Positions 19,829 through 31,222 of a stretch of 64,000 nt of DNA are shown piece by piece. The stretch spans positions 1,292,727 to 1,356,726 of the forward strand of contig NZ_ML123034.1 in assembly GCF_003846185.1 (NCBI RefSeq), in the 5' to 3' direction. Position 1 is the stretch's first letter, and each line of letters begins with the position of its first letter. Made by a program: the position numbers and the translations under genes. The notes under the pieces are model-generated. The model was given only the letters and a program-made list of their open reading frames with translations, ran no database searches and was not told where the DNA came from. The stretch is from Streptomyces sp. ADI96-02. Its GTDB lineage: Bacteria; Actinomycetota; Actinomycetes; Streptomycetales; Streptomycetaceae.

Positions 19829-20001
19829 GCGGACTCCACGGGTCGGTGTGCGGACGGGTTCGAAGGGTCTCCGGGCAGCCCGGCCGACGGCGGTCGCGGC
19901 GGCATCCGGTGAGGTAACCGACGATACCGGCCACGAGCGGAGGCTCTGCGTCCGGGCCGGTCCCCGGTCCGGACGCGGCCCGATCCCCGGGCCGGTCCCG
20001 G

Positions 20002-20051
20002 AACGCGGACGACGACGGCCCCTCGTCCTCGGGGCCGCCGTCGTCCGCGTT
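20002..20051 (-). terminator. Terminator after uvrA
   Basis: Very strong hairpin: 21-base arms (20002-20022 and 20031-20051) with one non-Watson-Crick position and an 8-base loop, 15 bases beyond the uvrA stop. The rest of the 238-base gap up to the Rieske gene shows nothing else I can name apart from presumed promoter sequence. Confidence 0.85.
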
Positions 20052-20066
20052 CCGCGCGGGGCTCGC

Positions 20067-23129
<3,063 letters not shown>

Positions 23130-23303
23130 GCCGGTCCGCACCTTTCTAGAGAGAAGCGGGGGAACTGAGCCCCCGTTCCAGGTTAGGGGGGCGCCACAGC
23201 GATGTCGGAAGTTTTCGACTCCGAGCGTATAGCACGCACATTCGATTTACGGTCGCCCTCCGACTCCTTCACCCGAACGAGTGGCGGAGCTAGGCTCGGC
23301 CGC

Positions 23304-23993
23304 ATGATGGATCATGCGCACGACCTGGGAGCTGTACGCGAGGCGACCGATCGGCTGCTCAGCGCGGTGGCCACGTGGGACGGCGCCGCCGTCGCCGAGC
23401 CGTCACGGCTGCCCGGTTGGAGTCGGGGCCATGTACTGGCCCACCTGTCACGTAACGCCGACGCACTCGGAAATGTTCTCCGCGGGCTCCCGATGTACGC
23501 GAGCAGCGAAACCCGGGACGCGGACATCGCGGCCGGGGCACCGCGCCCGCCGGCCGAGCAGCTGGCCGACCTGCGGCGGAGCGGGGACGGCTTCCTGGCG
23601 GTCGCTGCCCGGCCCGCCGACTGGTCCCGGACCGTCACCCTGCGCAACGGCGTGACCGACTCCGCCTCCCGGGTACCCTTCCGCCGCCGGATCGAGGTGG
23701 AGCTGCACCACGTCGACCTGGACGTCGGCTACGAGCTGGAGGATCTGCCGGCGGAGTTCACGGAGCGGGAGATCGCCGTCCTCACCGAGCGCTTCCACCG
23801 CCACCCCGACGTTCCGGCCACCGCCGTCGCCGACGAGGAGGGCCGGACGTGGACCACGGGCGGTGGCGCGGAGGGCGCACCGGTGGCCGTGCGCGGTCCG
23901 GCGGCCGACCTGCTGGGCTGGCTGTGCGGGCGGCGCGACGGCTCCGCCCTGGCGGTCACCGGCGGCCCGTTGCCCGCTCTGCCCCCGCTATAG
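23304..23993 (+). CDS. Mycothiol-dependent maleylpyruvate isomerase family enzyme
   Basis: A 229-residue member of the MDMPI/DinB-like group, metal-dependent enzymes that use mycothiol, the actinobacterial thiol. The N-terminal four-helix part shows the family pattern LPGWSRGHVLAHLSRNADAL (metal His) and IEVELHHVDLDVGY (second metal ligands); the C-terminal part contains VRGPAADLLGWLCGRR, typical of the SCP2-like tail. The start is one of two adjacent ATGs at 23304/23307. Ten bases separate it from the MBL-fold hydrolase gene, so they form a small operon, possibly for thiol-dependent detoxification. The substrate is not deducible. Confidence 0.87.
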   Translation: MMDHAHDLGAVREATDRLLSAVATWDGAAVAEPSRLPGWSRGHVLAHLSRNADALGNVLRGLPMYASSETRDADIAAGAPRPPAEQLADLRRSGDGFLAVAARPADWSRTVTLRNGVTDSASRVPFRRRIEVELHHVDLDVGYELEDLPAEFTEREIAVLTERFHRHPDVPATAVADEEGRTWTTGGGAEGAPVAVRGPAADLLGWLCGRRDGSALAVTGGPLPALPPL

Positions 23994-24003
23994 GCTGAGC
24001 CGT

Positions 24004-24660
24004 ATGACGTACAGCGGAGCGGTGAAGGTCGGCGGACCGGCCAGTGTGCACGAACTGACGGATCTGATGATCTCCAAGGTCGCGGTCGGCGGGATGAACA
24101 ACAACGCCTATCTGCTGCGCTGCCGGGCCACCGGCGAGCAGTTGCTGATCGACGCCGCCGCCGAGCCGGAGACGCTGCTGGAGCTCATCGGCGACGACGG
24201 GATCGCGTCCGTCGTCACCACCCACCGGCACGGCGACCACTGGCAGGCGCTGGCGGAGGTGGTGGCGGCCACCGGCGCCCGGACGTACGCGGGGCGGTAC
24301 GACGCCGAGGGCATCCCGGTCGCCACCGACGTGCCGGTCGAGGACGGCGACACGATCACCGTGGGCCGGGTCGAGCTGACCGCACGCCATCTCACCGGCC
24401 ACACGCCGGGGTCGATCGCGCTCGTCTACGACGACCCGCACGGGGCCCCGCACCTGTTCACGGGTGACTGCCTGTTCCCCGGCGGGGTCGGCAACACGCA
24501 CCAGGACCCCGAGGCGTTCACGCGTCTGCTGGACGACGTCGAGGCGAAGCTGTTCGACCGGCTGCCCGACGAGACGTGGGTCTATCCGGGCCACGGGCAC
24601 GACACCACGCTGGGCGAGGAGCGGCCCCACCTGCCCGAGTGGCGCGAGCGCGGCTGGTAG
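24004..24660 (+). CDS. MBL-fold metallo-hydrolase, glyoxalase II-like
   Basis: A 218-residue metallo-beta-lactamase-fold hydrolase. The metal site is seen in THRHGDHW (HxHxDH), the next His in ARHLTGHTPGS, the bridging Asp in LFTGDCLFPGG and the last His in YPGHGHDTTLG. These are the glyoxalase II/persulfide-dioxygenase type features. It follows the mycothiol-dependent enzyme by 10 bases, so an S-acyl- or S-persulfide-mycothiol substrate is plausible but inferred. ATG 24004 is chosen because earlier codons lie within the previous gene. Confidence 0.9.
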   Translation: MTYSGAVKVGGPASVHELTDLMISKVAVGGMNNNAYLLRCRATGEQLLIDAAAEPETLLELIGDDGIASVVTTHRHGDHWQALAEVVAATGARTYAGRYDAEGIPVATDVPVEDGDTITVGRVELTARHLTGHTPGSIALVYDDPHGAPHLFTGDCLFPGGVGNTHQDPEAFTRLLDDVEAKLFDRLPDETWVYPGHGHDTTLGEERPHLPEWRERGW

Positions 24661-24689
24661 GGGCCTGCCCCGCCGCCAGGACACGCACG

Positions 24690-24745
24690 AGGCCCGCGCA
24701 CCGGAATCCGGTGCGCGGGCCTTCGTCGTTCCGGTGCGCGGGCCT
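24690..24745. terminator. Terminator with duplicated 3' arm
   Basis: Perfect 15-bp stem with a 3-base loop (arms 24690-24704, 24708-24722) after the MBL gene. The 15-base 3' arm is repeated exactly at 24731-24745, so the 5' arm can pair with either copy. Confidence 0.85.
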
Positions 24746-24840
24746 CGTCGGCCCGGCGCGCGGAGGGGGCGCGGCACACGCGCGGCGGCCGGGACGCCGA
24801 CTTCCGTCGTGCGCCCCGGCCGCCGCCGGTCGTCCTTCGC

Positions 24841-24864
24841 GGTCCGGGCCGGCCGGCCCGGACC
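24841..24864 (-). terminator. Terminator after terC
   Basis: Perfect 24-base palindrome immediately beyond the terC stop; folds as a 10-bp stem with a 4-base loop. A second GC-rich inverted repeat lies just before it (about 24781-24829). Confidence 0.7.
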
Positions 24865-24869
24865 GGGGA

Positions 24870-25898
24870 TCAGCCGCTGATGCTCCTGGTCTCCTCGTCG
24901 GCCGGGCCGGCGACCTGGTCCGGCCCGTCCTTCTCCGCCTTGGCGGCCTCGGCCGCCTCCTTCTTCCGGCTGGCGATGAGGCTGGTGATCGTGGTGATCA
25001 CCAGCACGCCGCAGATGAAGGACAGCGAGAACGGGATGGTGACCACGGGCACGTGCACACCGGACTCGTGCAGCGCGTGCAGCACCAGCTTGACGCCGAT
25101 GAAGCCGAGGATCACCGACAGGCCGTAGCTGAGGTGGACCAGCTTCTTCAGCAGACCGCCGATGAGGAAGTACAGCTGGCGCAGACCCATCAGCGCGAAC
25201 GCGTTGGCCGTGAAGACGATGTACGGGTCCTGCGTCAGGCCGAAGATCGCCGGGATCGAGTCCACCGCGAACAGCACGTCGGTCATGCCGATGGCGAGCA
25301 TGACCACCATGAGCGGGGTCATGATGCGCTTGCCGTTGTTCCGGATGAAGAGCTTGGTGCCGTGGTACTTGTCGGCGACGCCGAAGCGGTGCTCGATCGA
25401 CTTGAGGAGTCGGTTCTCCTCGAAGTCCTCTTCCTCCTCGTCGGCCCGCGCCTCCTGGATGAGCTTCCAGGCGGTGTAGATCAGGAACGCGCCGAAGATG
25501 TAGAAGACCCACGAGAAGTTCGCGATCACGGCTGCGCCCGCGGCGATGAAGATCGCCCGGAGCACCAGCGCGATCAGCACGCCGATCAGCAGCACGCGCT
25601 GCTGGAGGTGGGAGGGCACCGAGAACTTCGCCATGATCAGGACGAAGACGAAGAGGTTGTCGACGCTCAGCGACTTCTCGGTGATGAATCCGGCGAAGAA
25701 CTCACCGGACGCCTGGCTCTCGCCGGCGACCATCAGGCCGACGCCGAAGATCACCGCCAGCGCGATCCAGACGATGGTCCAGATTCCGGCTTCCTTGGTC
25801 GACACGTCATGGGGCTTGCGCCCGATGAAGAAGTCGACGGCGATCAGGGCTGAGAGACCGAGAATGGTCAACGCCCAAAGGGTCCATGAAACGTCCAC
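24870..25898 (-). CDS. TerC family membrane protein (probable Mn2+ exporter)
   Basis: Integral membrane protein, 342 residues, with about eight or nine hydrophobic helices. Acidic residues in helices typical of TerC/Alx are visible: FVFVLIMAKF preceded by EKSLSVDNL, and GMTDVLFAVDSIPAIFG. A charged loop (RADEEEEDFEEN) lies mid-protein and an acidic/lysine tail ends it. TerC relatives were named for tellurite resistance and several export manganese. The GTG start at 25898 has GGAGG four bases upstream, and those bases lie in a hairpin that a probable Mn riboswitch can control, supporting the metal role. Confidence 0.92.
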   Translation of the reverse strand: MDVSWTLWALTILGLSALIAVDFFIGRKPHDVSTKEAGIWTIVWIALAVIFGVGLMVAGESQASGEFFAGFITEKSLSVDNLFVFVLIMAKFSVPSHLQQRVLLIGVLIALVLRAIFIAAGAAVIANFSWVFYIFGAFLIYTAWKLIQEARADEEEEDFEENRLLKSIEHRFGVADKYHGTKLFIRNNGKRIMTPLMVVMLAIGMTDVLFAVDSIPAIFGLTQDPYIVFTANAFALMGLRQLYFLIGGLLKKLVHLSYGLSVILGFIGVKLVLHALHESGVHVPVVTIPFSLSFICGVLVITTITSLIASRKKEAAEAAKAEKDGPDQVAGPADEETRSISG

Positions 25899-25902
25899 TG
25901 CG

Positions 25903-25951
25903 CCTCCGGCAGTTCGCTACGGCTACTGATCAGCGTCGTCGCTGCCGGAGG
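25903..25951 (-). promoter_or_regulatory. SD-sequestering hairpin of terC mRNA
   Basis: Ten-base perfect arms 25942-25951 and 25903-25912 with a 29-base loop. The 3' arm in the mRNA contains the terC ribosome site GGAGG (rc of 25903-25907). The 5' arm begins with the CCUCC that also closes the upstream aptamer, so the two structures exclude each other. Confidence 0.75.
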
Positions 25952-26051
25952 TCTCTTCCACCCTGGCGCACGGGATGCGCGCCGGGCCGACGCCCCGGGA
26001 CCGGTCACAGTCCGTACTGACGGGAACGTCGCGCAAGGAATACTCCCCTCC
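25947..26051 (-). promoter_or_regulatory. yybP-ykoY (manganese) riboswitch, probable
   Basis: The terC leader read on the minus strand carries the family landmarks in order: GGAGGGGAGUA (rc of 26041-26051), a GUCAGUAC element about 30 bases on, and GUGGAAGAGACCUCC at the end. The 5' GGAGG pairs with the terminal CCUCC to close the aptamer. About 105 bases long, it lies 48 bases before the terC start. yybP-ykoY RNAs sense Mn2+ and often precede TerC-type genes. A covariance search (Rfam RF00080) was not possible here. Confidence 0.8.
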
Positions 26052-26140
26052 GTTCCCCGAACAGTACAGGTACCACCAAGAAAAGGTAAAGATAAGGGTA
26101 AAGGGACGATTAACTCAGCAGGTCAGAGCCGTGTACGGGA

Positions 26141-28063
26141 TCAGCGGCCGACGGTCCGGCGGGCCGCGGCCACCGCGGCGAGCACCTGCTCCAGCACCCT
26201 GCTCCCGGGTGGGACGGCCGCCGGCTCGAAGGTCCAGGCGTGGCCGACCCAGGGGTCGGCGAGGTGGTCGTCGGCGACCGGCGTGATCCGCAGGAGCGAA
26301 CGCCACAGCGGGTCGAGCACCGGACCGTAGGCGCGGGCCTCCGCCCGGTCCGCCACGATCAGCAGGTGCACCCCGGCGGAGGGGCCCTCGTCGGCGAGGT
26401 AGCGGAGCTGGGTGACGGCCCGGTCGTCGAAACCGTGCGGGAAGTCGTTGATCACCAGAAGGTGTTCGGCGGCGTCCAGATCGGGCGGGAGCGAGTCCGC
26501 GGCGCCGGCCCGGACCGCCATCTGCATCAGGTCCACATGCCGGGTGAGGTGGGCGAGCACCGCCGCTACCCCGGCGGCCCCGGCGGCCGGAGGCCCGGCG
26601 AGAACGCCCGCGTCGACCAGGGGCGCCAGCTGCGGGGCGGCGGCGCCCGCCGGGTCGACGACGTGCACCGAGAACTCACCGGGCGGGTACACGGCCAGCA
26701 GCCGGGCGGCGAGCGTGACGGCGCTCTCGACGGCGAGCCGGCGCACGCCGTCGGCTCCTAGCAGATCGGCGGCCTCGGAGTCCGTACGGCCGCTGTCCAC
26801 CCACACCCCGCGCTCCATCGGCAGCCGGACGAGCAGCGGGATGCGCAGCCCGGTCCGCTCGGGCAGGTGCAGGTCGCCGATCCGCAGGGCCATCGGCATG
26901 TCCATCGCCACCCCGGGGGCGTGCCAGACGGGGTTGGCCCAACCGGCATAGGCCGCGGGGAGGGCGGGTTCGACGACGGCGGCCTCGGCGGCCAGCCGGT
27001 CCAGATCGCGGTCGAAGACCTCGCGGGCGCGGGCGATCAGCTCGTCGCGCTTGGCGCGGGCCTCCTGGCGGGCGCGGTCGCCCGCGGCGCTGATCCGGTC
27101 GCGCGGGTCGGACAGCGCCCGGTCGAGCTCCCGGCCCATACGGGACTCGGCGAACTCCGCCGCGCTGCGCCAGGCCGCGGCGGAGCGCGCCAGGTCCTCG
27201 AACATGCCCCAGATCTGGTTGTAGAGGCGCTCGTCCATCGAACGGCCGGCCGCGTCCCCGGCGACCGGCCGCGCCTCCTGTCCGGGCCCGGCGGCGGGCG
27301 GGGGCGGCACGGCGGCGGGCCGTCTGCGCGGGTGGGCGTAGTCGATGGGGCCGGAGGGGGCGGCGGGGTCCGCGGACGCGGTCGGCGCGGTGGGGGCCGT
27401 GGCGGGGCGCGTGGGGCCGGCCGGGGCGCTGGGGTGTTCCGCGGTCCCCTCGGCCCGCTGTACGCGGCCGGCGGCGGTGGCCGCCCGGGGCGGCGGGGCG
27501 AGCGAGCGGGCCGCGCCCCGGGCGACCGCCTCGTGGACGGCCGCGGCCAGCTCCGCCGCGCCGGGCACGCCCTGGTCCGTGAGGAGGGCGGCGAGCCCGT
27601 CCGCGTACCCCTGGCCGACGGCGCGGACCTTCCAGACGCCGTGGCGTCGGTAGAGCTCCAGGGCGCTGACCGCCGACTCGGCGTCCAGCCCGGTGAGGGT
27701 GAAGCTCGCGACCTCCGTCCCGTCGAGTCCGGTGACGGCGACGAAGGGCGCGGCGGCGGCGCCGAACGTGGCCGGACCGCCGAGGCCCACCGGCAGGGCG
27801 AGCAGCACGGTGACCCGGCGCACCCCCGTCGGCAGGGCCTCCAGGTCGACGGCGAGCCGGTGCCCGGCCGCAGCCCGCGAGGAGACTTCGAGCCCGGGGA
27901 GCCGGGGCGAGCCGGGGTGGGCGATCCGCTCCACGCCCTGGACCACGCCGTGTTCGTCGCCGAGGGTGGCTCCGGCCACGACGGGCGAGCCCGCCGACAC
28001 GCGGATCTCCAGACGGGTCCGGGGCAGCGGGTGGTTCTGGCCCCGGACCAGTTCGGCCGTCAT
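26141..28063 (-). CDS. TerD domain protein with degenerate FtsK-like C-terminal domain
   Basis: A 640-residue protein beginning MTAELVRGQNHPLP. Residues about 1-190 form a TerD-type beta domain (FVAVTGLDGTEVASFTLTGLDAESAVSALELYRRHGVWKVRAVGQGYADGL, shortened here in meaning to its core). A Pro/Ala-rich linker (about 195-270) leads to a helical segment (280-370). The last 240 residues resemble an FtsK/HerA-like ATPase: LHLPERTG, a beta strand LLVINDF at the Walker B place, and DEGPSAGVHLLIVADR. No GxxGxGK[ST] is visible where Walker A should be, so ATPase activity is doubtful. It lies between terC and terD, a Ter stress cluster. Confidence 0.75.
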   Translation of the reverse strand: MTAELVRGQNHPLPRTRLEIRVSAGSPVVAGATLGDEHGVVQGVERIAHPGSPRLPGLEVSSRAAAGHRLAVDLEALPTGVRRVTVLLALPVGLGGPATFGAAAAPFVAVTGLDGTEVASFTLTGLDAESAVSALELYRRHGVWKVRAVGQGYADGLAALLTDQGVPGAAELAAAVHEAVARGAARSLAPPPRAATAAGRVQRAEGTAEHPSAPAGPTRPATAPTAPTASADPAAPSGPIDYAHPRRRPAAVPPPPAAGPGQEARPVAGDAAGRSMDERLYNQIWGMFEDLARSAAAWRSAAEFAESRMGRELDRALSDPRDRISAAGDRARQEARAKRDELIARAREVFDRDLDRLAAEAAVVEPALPAAYAGWANPVWHAPGVAMDMPMALRIGDLHLPERTGLRIPLLVRLPMERGVWVDSGRTDSEAADLLGADGVRRLAVESAVTLAARLLAVYPPGEFSVHVVDPAGAAAPQLAPLVDAGVLAGPPAAGAAGVAAVLAHLTRHVDLMQMAVRAGAADSLPPDLDAAEHLLVINDFPHGFDDRAVTQLRYLADEGPSAGVHLLIVADRAEARAYGPVLDPLWRSLLRITPVADDHLADPWVGHAWTFEPAAVPPGSRVLEQVLAAVAAARRTVGR

Positions 28064-28173
28064 GTGTCCCGTCCCCCTCGACGACTTGCCCGCGCCTGCG
28101 GGGCGCGGGCCGCGCCGTGCTGTGTCGTTTCGTGCGTGCTGGTTCGTGACGTGCGTGTGCGCGCGGTGACCTC

Positions 28174-28752
28174 TCAGAGCTGCGGCAGGATGGAAGGCAT
28201 CAGGTCCTGGAAGGTGCGGCCGTTGGCCGGGTTCCCGAGGGCCGTCATCTGCCATCCGCTGCCCGCGCGGTGCACCTTGGCCATGATCTGCGCGGTGTAC
28301 TGGCCGCCGCCGTCCAGCGTGTACCGGGCGAGCTCCTGGCCGTTGGTCTCGTCGACGATGCGGCAGAAGGCGTTCTGGACCTCCTGGAACGTCTGGCCGG
28401 TGAACGAGTTCACCGTGAAGACGATCTGGTCGATGTGGACCGGGACGCGCTGGAGGTCGACCAGGATCGCCTCGTCGTCGCCGCCGGAGCCGGCACCGCC
28501 GACCAGGTTGTCACCGGTGTGCCTGACCGAGCCGTCGTCGCTCACGAGGTGACGGAAGAACACGACGTCGACCGGCTGCTTGTCGGCGAAGAGCACGGCC
28601 GAGGCGTCCAGGTCGACCTCCCGTGTGCGCGAACCGAACAGGCCGCGACGCGGAGCCGCCCGCCAGCCGAGCCCCATCCGTACCGCGGTCAGGGTCCCCC
28701 CGTCGCTCTTCCGCAGGCTGATGGCCTGACCCTTGGTCATGTTGACCGTCAC
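28174..28752 (-). CDS. TerD family calcium-binding stress protein
   Basis: A 192-residue TerD protein starting with GTG (MTVNMTKGQAISL), with a GAGGGG ribosome site. The double-psi-like TerD fold carries the acidic metal motif around HTGDNLVGGAGSGGDDEAIL and the conserved FTVNSFTGQTFQEVQNAFCR. In other bacteria TerD proteins bind Ca2+ and take part in tellurite/oxidative stress responses and, in Streptomyces, in differentiation. It precedes the TerD-FtsK-like gene by 110 bases on the same strand. Family certain, pathway inferred. Confidence 0.92.
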   Translation of the reverse strand: MTVNMTKGQAISLRKSDGGTLTAVRMGLGWRAAPRRGLFGSRTREVDLDASAVLFADKQPVDVVFFRHLVSDDGSVRHTGDNLVGGAGSGGDDEAILVDLQRVPVHIDQIVFTVNSFTGQTFQEVQNAFCRIVDETNGQELARYTLDGGGQYTAQIMAKVHRAGSGWQMTALGNPANGRTFQDLMPSILPQL

Positions 28753-28920
28753 GCGCTGTCCCCTCTCCCCATGCACCGCATCCGTCCGTGTGCGGTTTCC
28801 CGCACCCTACGCATTCCCCCCGCCACCGCAGGAGACTCCGTCCCGTTTCGTGTCGGTCCTGCAACACATCGGCCGGGACCGACTCCCCCGGCGCTCCCCC
28901 GGGCGCCCGCGCGGCGAAGC

Positions 28921-31053
28921 TCAGGCGAGGCCCGCTTCCCTCATCTGGCGCAGCTCCTTCTTCAACTCGCCGACCTCGTCACGCAGCCGGGCGGCCACCT
29001 CGAACTGCAGGTCGGCGGCGGCGGCCCGCATCCGCTCCGTCATCTCCTCGATGATCCCGGCCAGTTCGGCGGCGGGGCGGTCGCTCAGCACCGCGCCGGG
29101 CGAGGCGGCCCGGCCCTTCGCGCCGCTCTTGGACGCGGCCTTGCCGCCGAGCGCCGGCACCGGGGCCTTGACGTCCTTGCCCTGGCGGTATCCCGTGCCG
29201 AGCAGTTGCTCGGTGTCGACCTCCTCGCGGGCGATGGTCGCGACGATGTCGTTGATCTTCTTGCGGAGCGGCTGCGGGTCGATGCCGCGCTCGGTGTTGT
29301 AGGCGATCTGCTTCTCGCGCCGGCGGTTCGTCTCGTCGATCGCCTGCGCCATGGCCGGGGTGACCTTGTCCGCGTACATGTGCACCTGGCCGGAGACGTT
29401 GCGGGCGGCCCGGCCGATGGTCTGGATGAGCGAGGTGCCGGACCGCAGGAAGCCCTGCTTGTCGGCGTCCAGGATGGCCACCAGCGACACCTCGGGCAGG
29501 TCCAGGCCCTCGCGCAGGAGGTTGATGCCGACCAGGACGTCGTACTCGCCGGAGCGCAGCTCGCGCAGCAGCTCGATCCGGCGCAGCGTGTCGACGTCGC
29601 TGTGGAGGTAGCGGACCTGGATGCCGAGCTCCAGGAAGTAGTCGGTGAGGTCCTCCGACATCTTCTTGGTGAGGGTGGTGACCAGGACGCGCTCGTCGCG
29701 CTCGGTGCGCAGGCGGATCTCGTGGACCAGGTCGTCGATCTGCCCCTCGGTGGGCTTGACGACGACCTCGGGGTCGACCAGGCCGGTGGGGCGGATGATC
29801 TGCTCGACGAAGCCGTCGCCGCGCGAGAGCTCGTACTTGCCGGGGGTGGCGGAGAGGTAGACCGTCTGGTCGATCCGCTCCAGGAACTCCTCCCACTTCA
29901 GCGGGCGGTTGTCCATGGCGGACGGCAGCCGGAAGCCGTGGTCGACCAGGGTCCGCTTCCGGGAGGCGTCGCCCTCGTACATCGCGCCGATCTGCGGCAC
30001 GGTGACGTGCGACTCGTCGAGCACGAGCAGGAAGTCCTCGGGGAAGTAGTCGAGGAGGGTGTTGGGCGCGGTGCCGGGCGAGCGGCCGTCGAAGTGCATC
30101 GAGTAGTTCTCGACGCCGGAGCAGGTGCCGATCTGGCGGAGCATCTCGATGTCGTACGTCGTGCGCATCCGCAGCCGCTGCGCCTCCAGCATCTTGCCCT
30201 GCTTCTCCAGCTCGGCCAGGCGCTGCTCCAGCTCCTGCTCGATGCCGCTGACGGCCTTCTCCATGCGCTCGGGTCCGGCGACGTAGTGGCTGCCGGGGAA
30301 GACGTGCAGCGACTGGTCCTCGCTGATGACCTCGCCGGTCAGCGGGTGGAGCGTGGAGAGCGCCTCGATCTCGTCCCCGAACATCTCGATGCGGACGGCG
30401 AGCTCCTCGTAGACCGGGAAGATCTCGATGGTGTCGCCGCGGACCCGGAAGGTGCCGCGGGTGAAGGCGAGGTCGTTGCGCGTGTACTGGATCTCGACGA
30501 AGCGGCGCAGCAGCTGCTCGCGGTCGATCTCGTCGCCGACCTTGAGCTGGACCATGCGGTCCACGTACTCCTGGGGCGTGCCGAGGCCGTAGATGCAGGA
30601 CACGGAGGCGACCACGACGACGTCGCGCCGGGTCAGCAGCGAGTTGGTCGCCGAATGGCGCAACCGCTCGACCTCCTCGTTGATGGAGGAGTCCTTCTCG
30701 ATGTAGGTGTCCGACTGCGGGACGTACGCCTCGGGCTGGTAGTAGTCGTAGTACGAGACGAAGTACTCCACGGCGTTGTTGGGCAGGAGCTCGCGGAACT
30801 CGTTGGCCAGCTGGGCGGCGAGCGTCTTGTTCGGCGCCATGACCAGGGTGGGGCGCTGCAGCTTCTCGATCATCCAGGCGGTGGTCGCCGACTTGCCGGT
30901 GCCGGTCGCGCCGAGCAGGACGATGTCCTTCTCACCGCCGCGGACGCGTCGCTCCAGCTCGGCGATGGCCGCCGGCTGGTCGCCGCTGGGCTGGTAGGGA
31001 CTGACGACCTCGAAGGGCGCCACCGAACGTTCGATCTGAGAAACGGGCCGCAT
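28921..31053 (-). CDS. uvrB: Excinuclease ABC subunit B
   Basis: Helicase-like damage-verifying subunit of nucleotide excision repair. The 710 residues show Walker [16 protein letters not shown], the beta-hairpin [12 protein letters not shown] that clamps DNA, the DEAD-type [10 protein letters not shown], helicase motifs V and VI ([19 protein letters not shown]) and a C-terminal UVR motif ([17 protein letters not shown]) that binds UvrC. Start ATG 31053 ([18 protein letters not shown]). It is upstream of the Ter genes on the same strand but separated from TerD by 168 bases. Identity secure. Confidence 0.98.
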   Translation of the reverse strand: MRPVSQIERSVAPFEVVSPYQPSGDQPAAIAELERRVRGGEKDIVLLGATGTGKSATTAWMIEKLQRPTLVMAPNKTLAAQLANEFRELLPNNAVEYFVSYYDYYQPEAYVPQSDTYIEKDSSINEEVERLRHSATNSLLTRRDVVVVASVSCIYGLGTPQEYVDRMVQLKVGDEIDREQLLRRFVEIQYTRNDLAFTRGTFRVRGDTIEIFPVYEELAVRIEMFGDEIEALSTLHPLTGEVISEDQSLHVFPGSHYVAGPERMEKAVSGIEQELEQRLAELEKQGKMLEAQRLRMRTTYDIEMLRQIGTCSGVENYSMHFDGRSPGTAPNTLLDYFPEDFLLVLDESHVTVPQIGAMYEGDASRKRTLVDHGFRLPSAMDNRPLKWEEFLERIDQTVYLSATPGKYELSRGDGFVEQIIRPTGLVDPEVVVKPTEGQIDDLVHEIRLRTERDERVLVTTLTKKMSEDLTDYFLELGIQVRYLHSDVDTLRRIELLRELRSGEYDVLVGINLLREGLDLPEVSLVAILDADKQGFLRSGTSLIQTIGRAARNVSGQVHMYADKVTPAMAQAIDETNRRREKQIAYNTERGIDPQPLRKKINDIVATIAREEVDTEQLLGTGYRQGKDVKAPVPALGGKAASKSGAKGRAASPGAVLSDRPAAELAGIIEEMTERMRAAAADLQFEVAARLRDEVGELKKELRQMREAGLA

Positions 31054-31162
31054 GGAACCACCGTACGGCTCCCCACTGACAACGGCTCCGGAACCGCTCC
31101 GCCGATGCCCTCGGAACCCCTCCCCCCCCCGCGGCCCCGGATCAGCGTCGGGCGGCGGCGTC

Positions 31163-31213
31163 GCGTCAACGTCGGCAGCGCGTCAACATCGGCGGCGCGT
31201 CAACGTCGGCGAC
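31163..31213. repeat. Three tandem 17-bp repeats upstream of uvrB
   Basis: Three consecutive 17-base units (31163-31179, 31180-31196, 31197-31213), consensus GCGTCAACRTCGGCRRC, with degenerate flanking partial copies. They lie about 110 bases before the uvrB start and just beyond the MHYT gene. The unit is not a multiple of three bases, so this is not a coding repeat. Confidence 0.85.
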
Positions 31214-31222
31214 GGCCCCGCG

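Noticed and set aside
31024-31033. CGAACGTTCG inside the start of uvrB as a LexA (SOS) box
   Set aside because: Actinobacterial SOS boxes have GAAC-N4-GTTC; here the halves touch, and the site is inside coding sequence.
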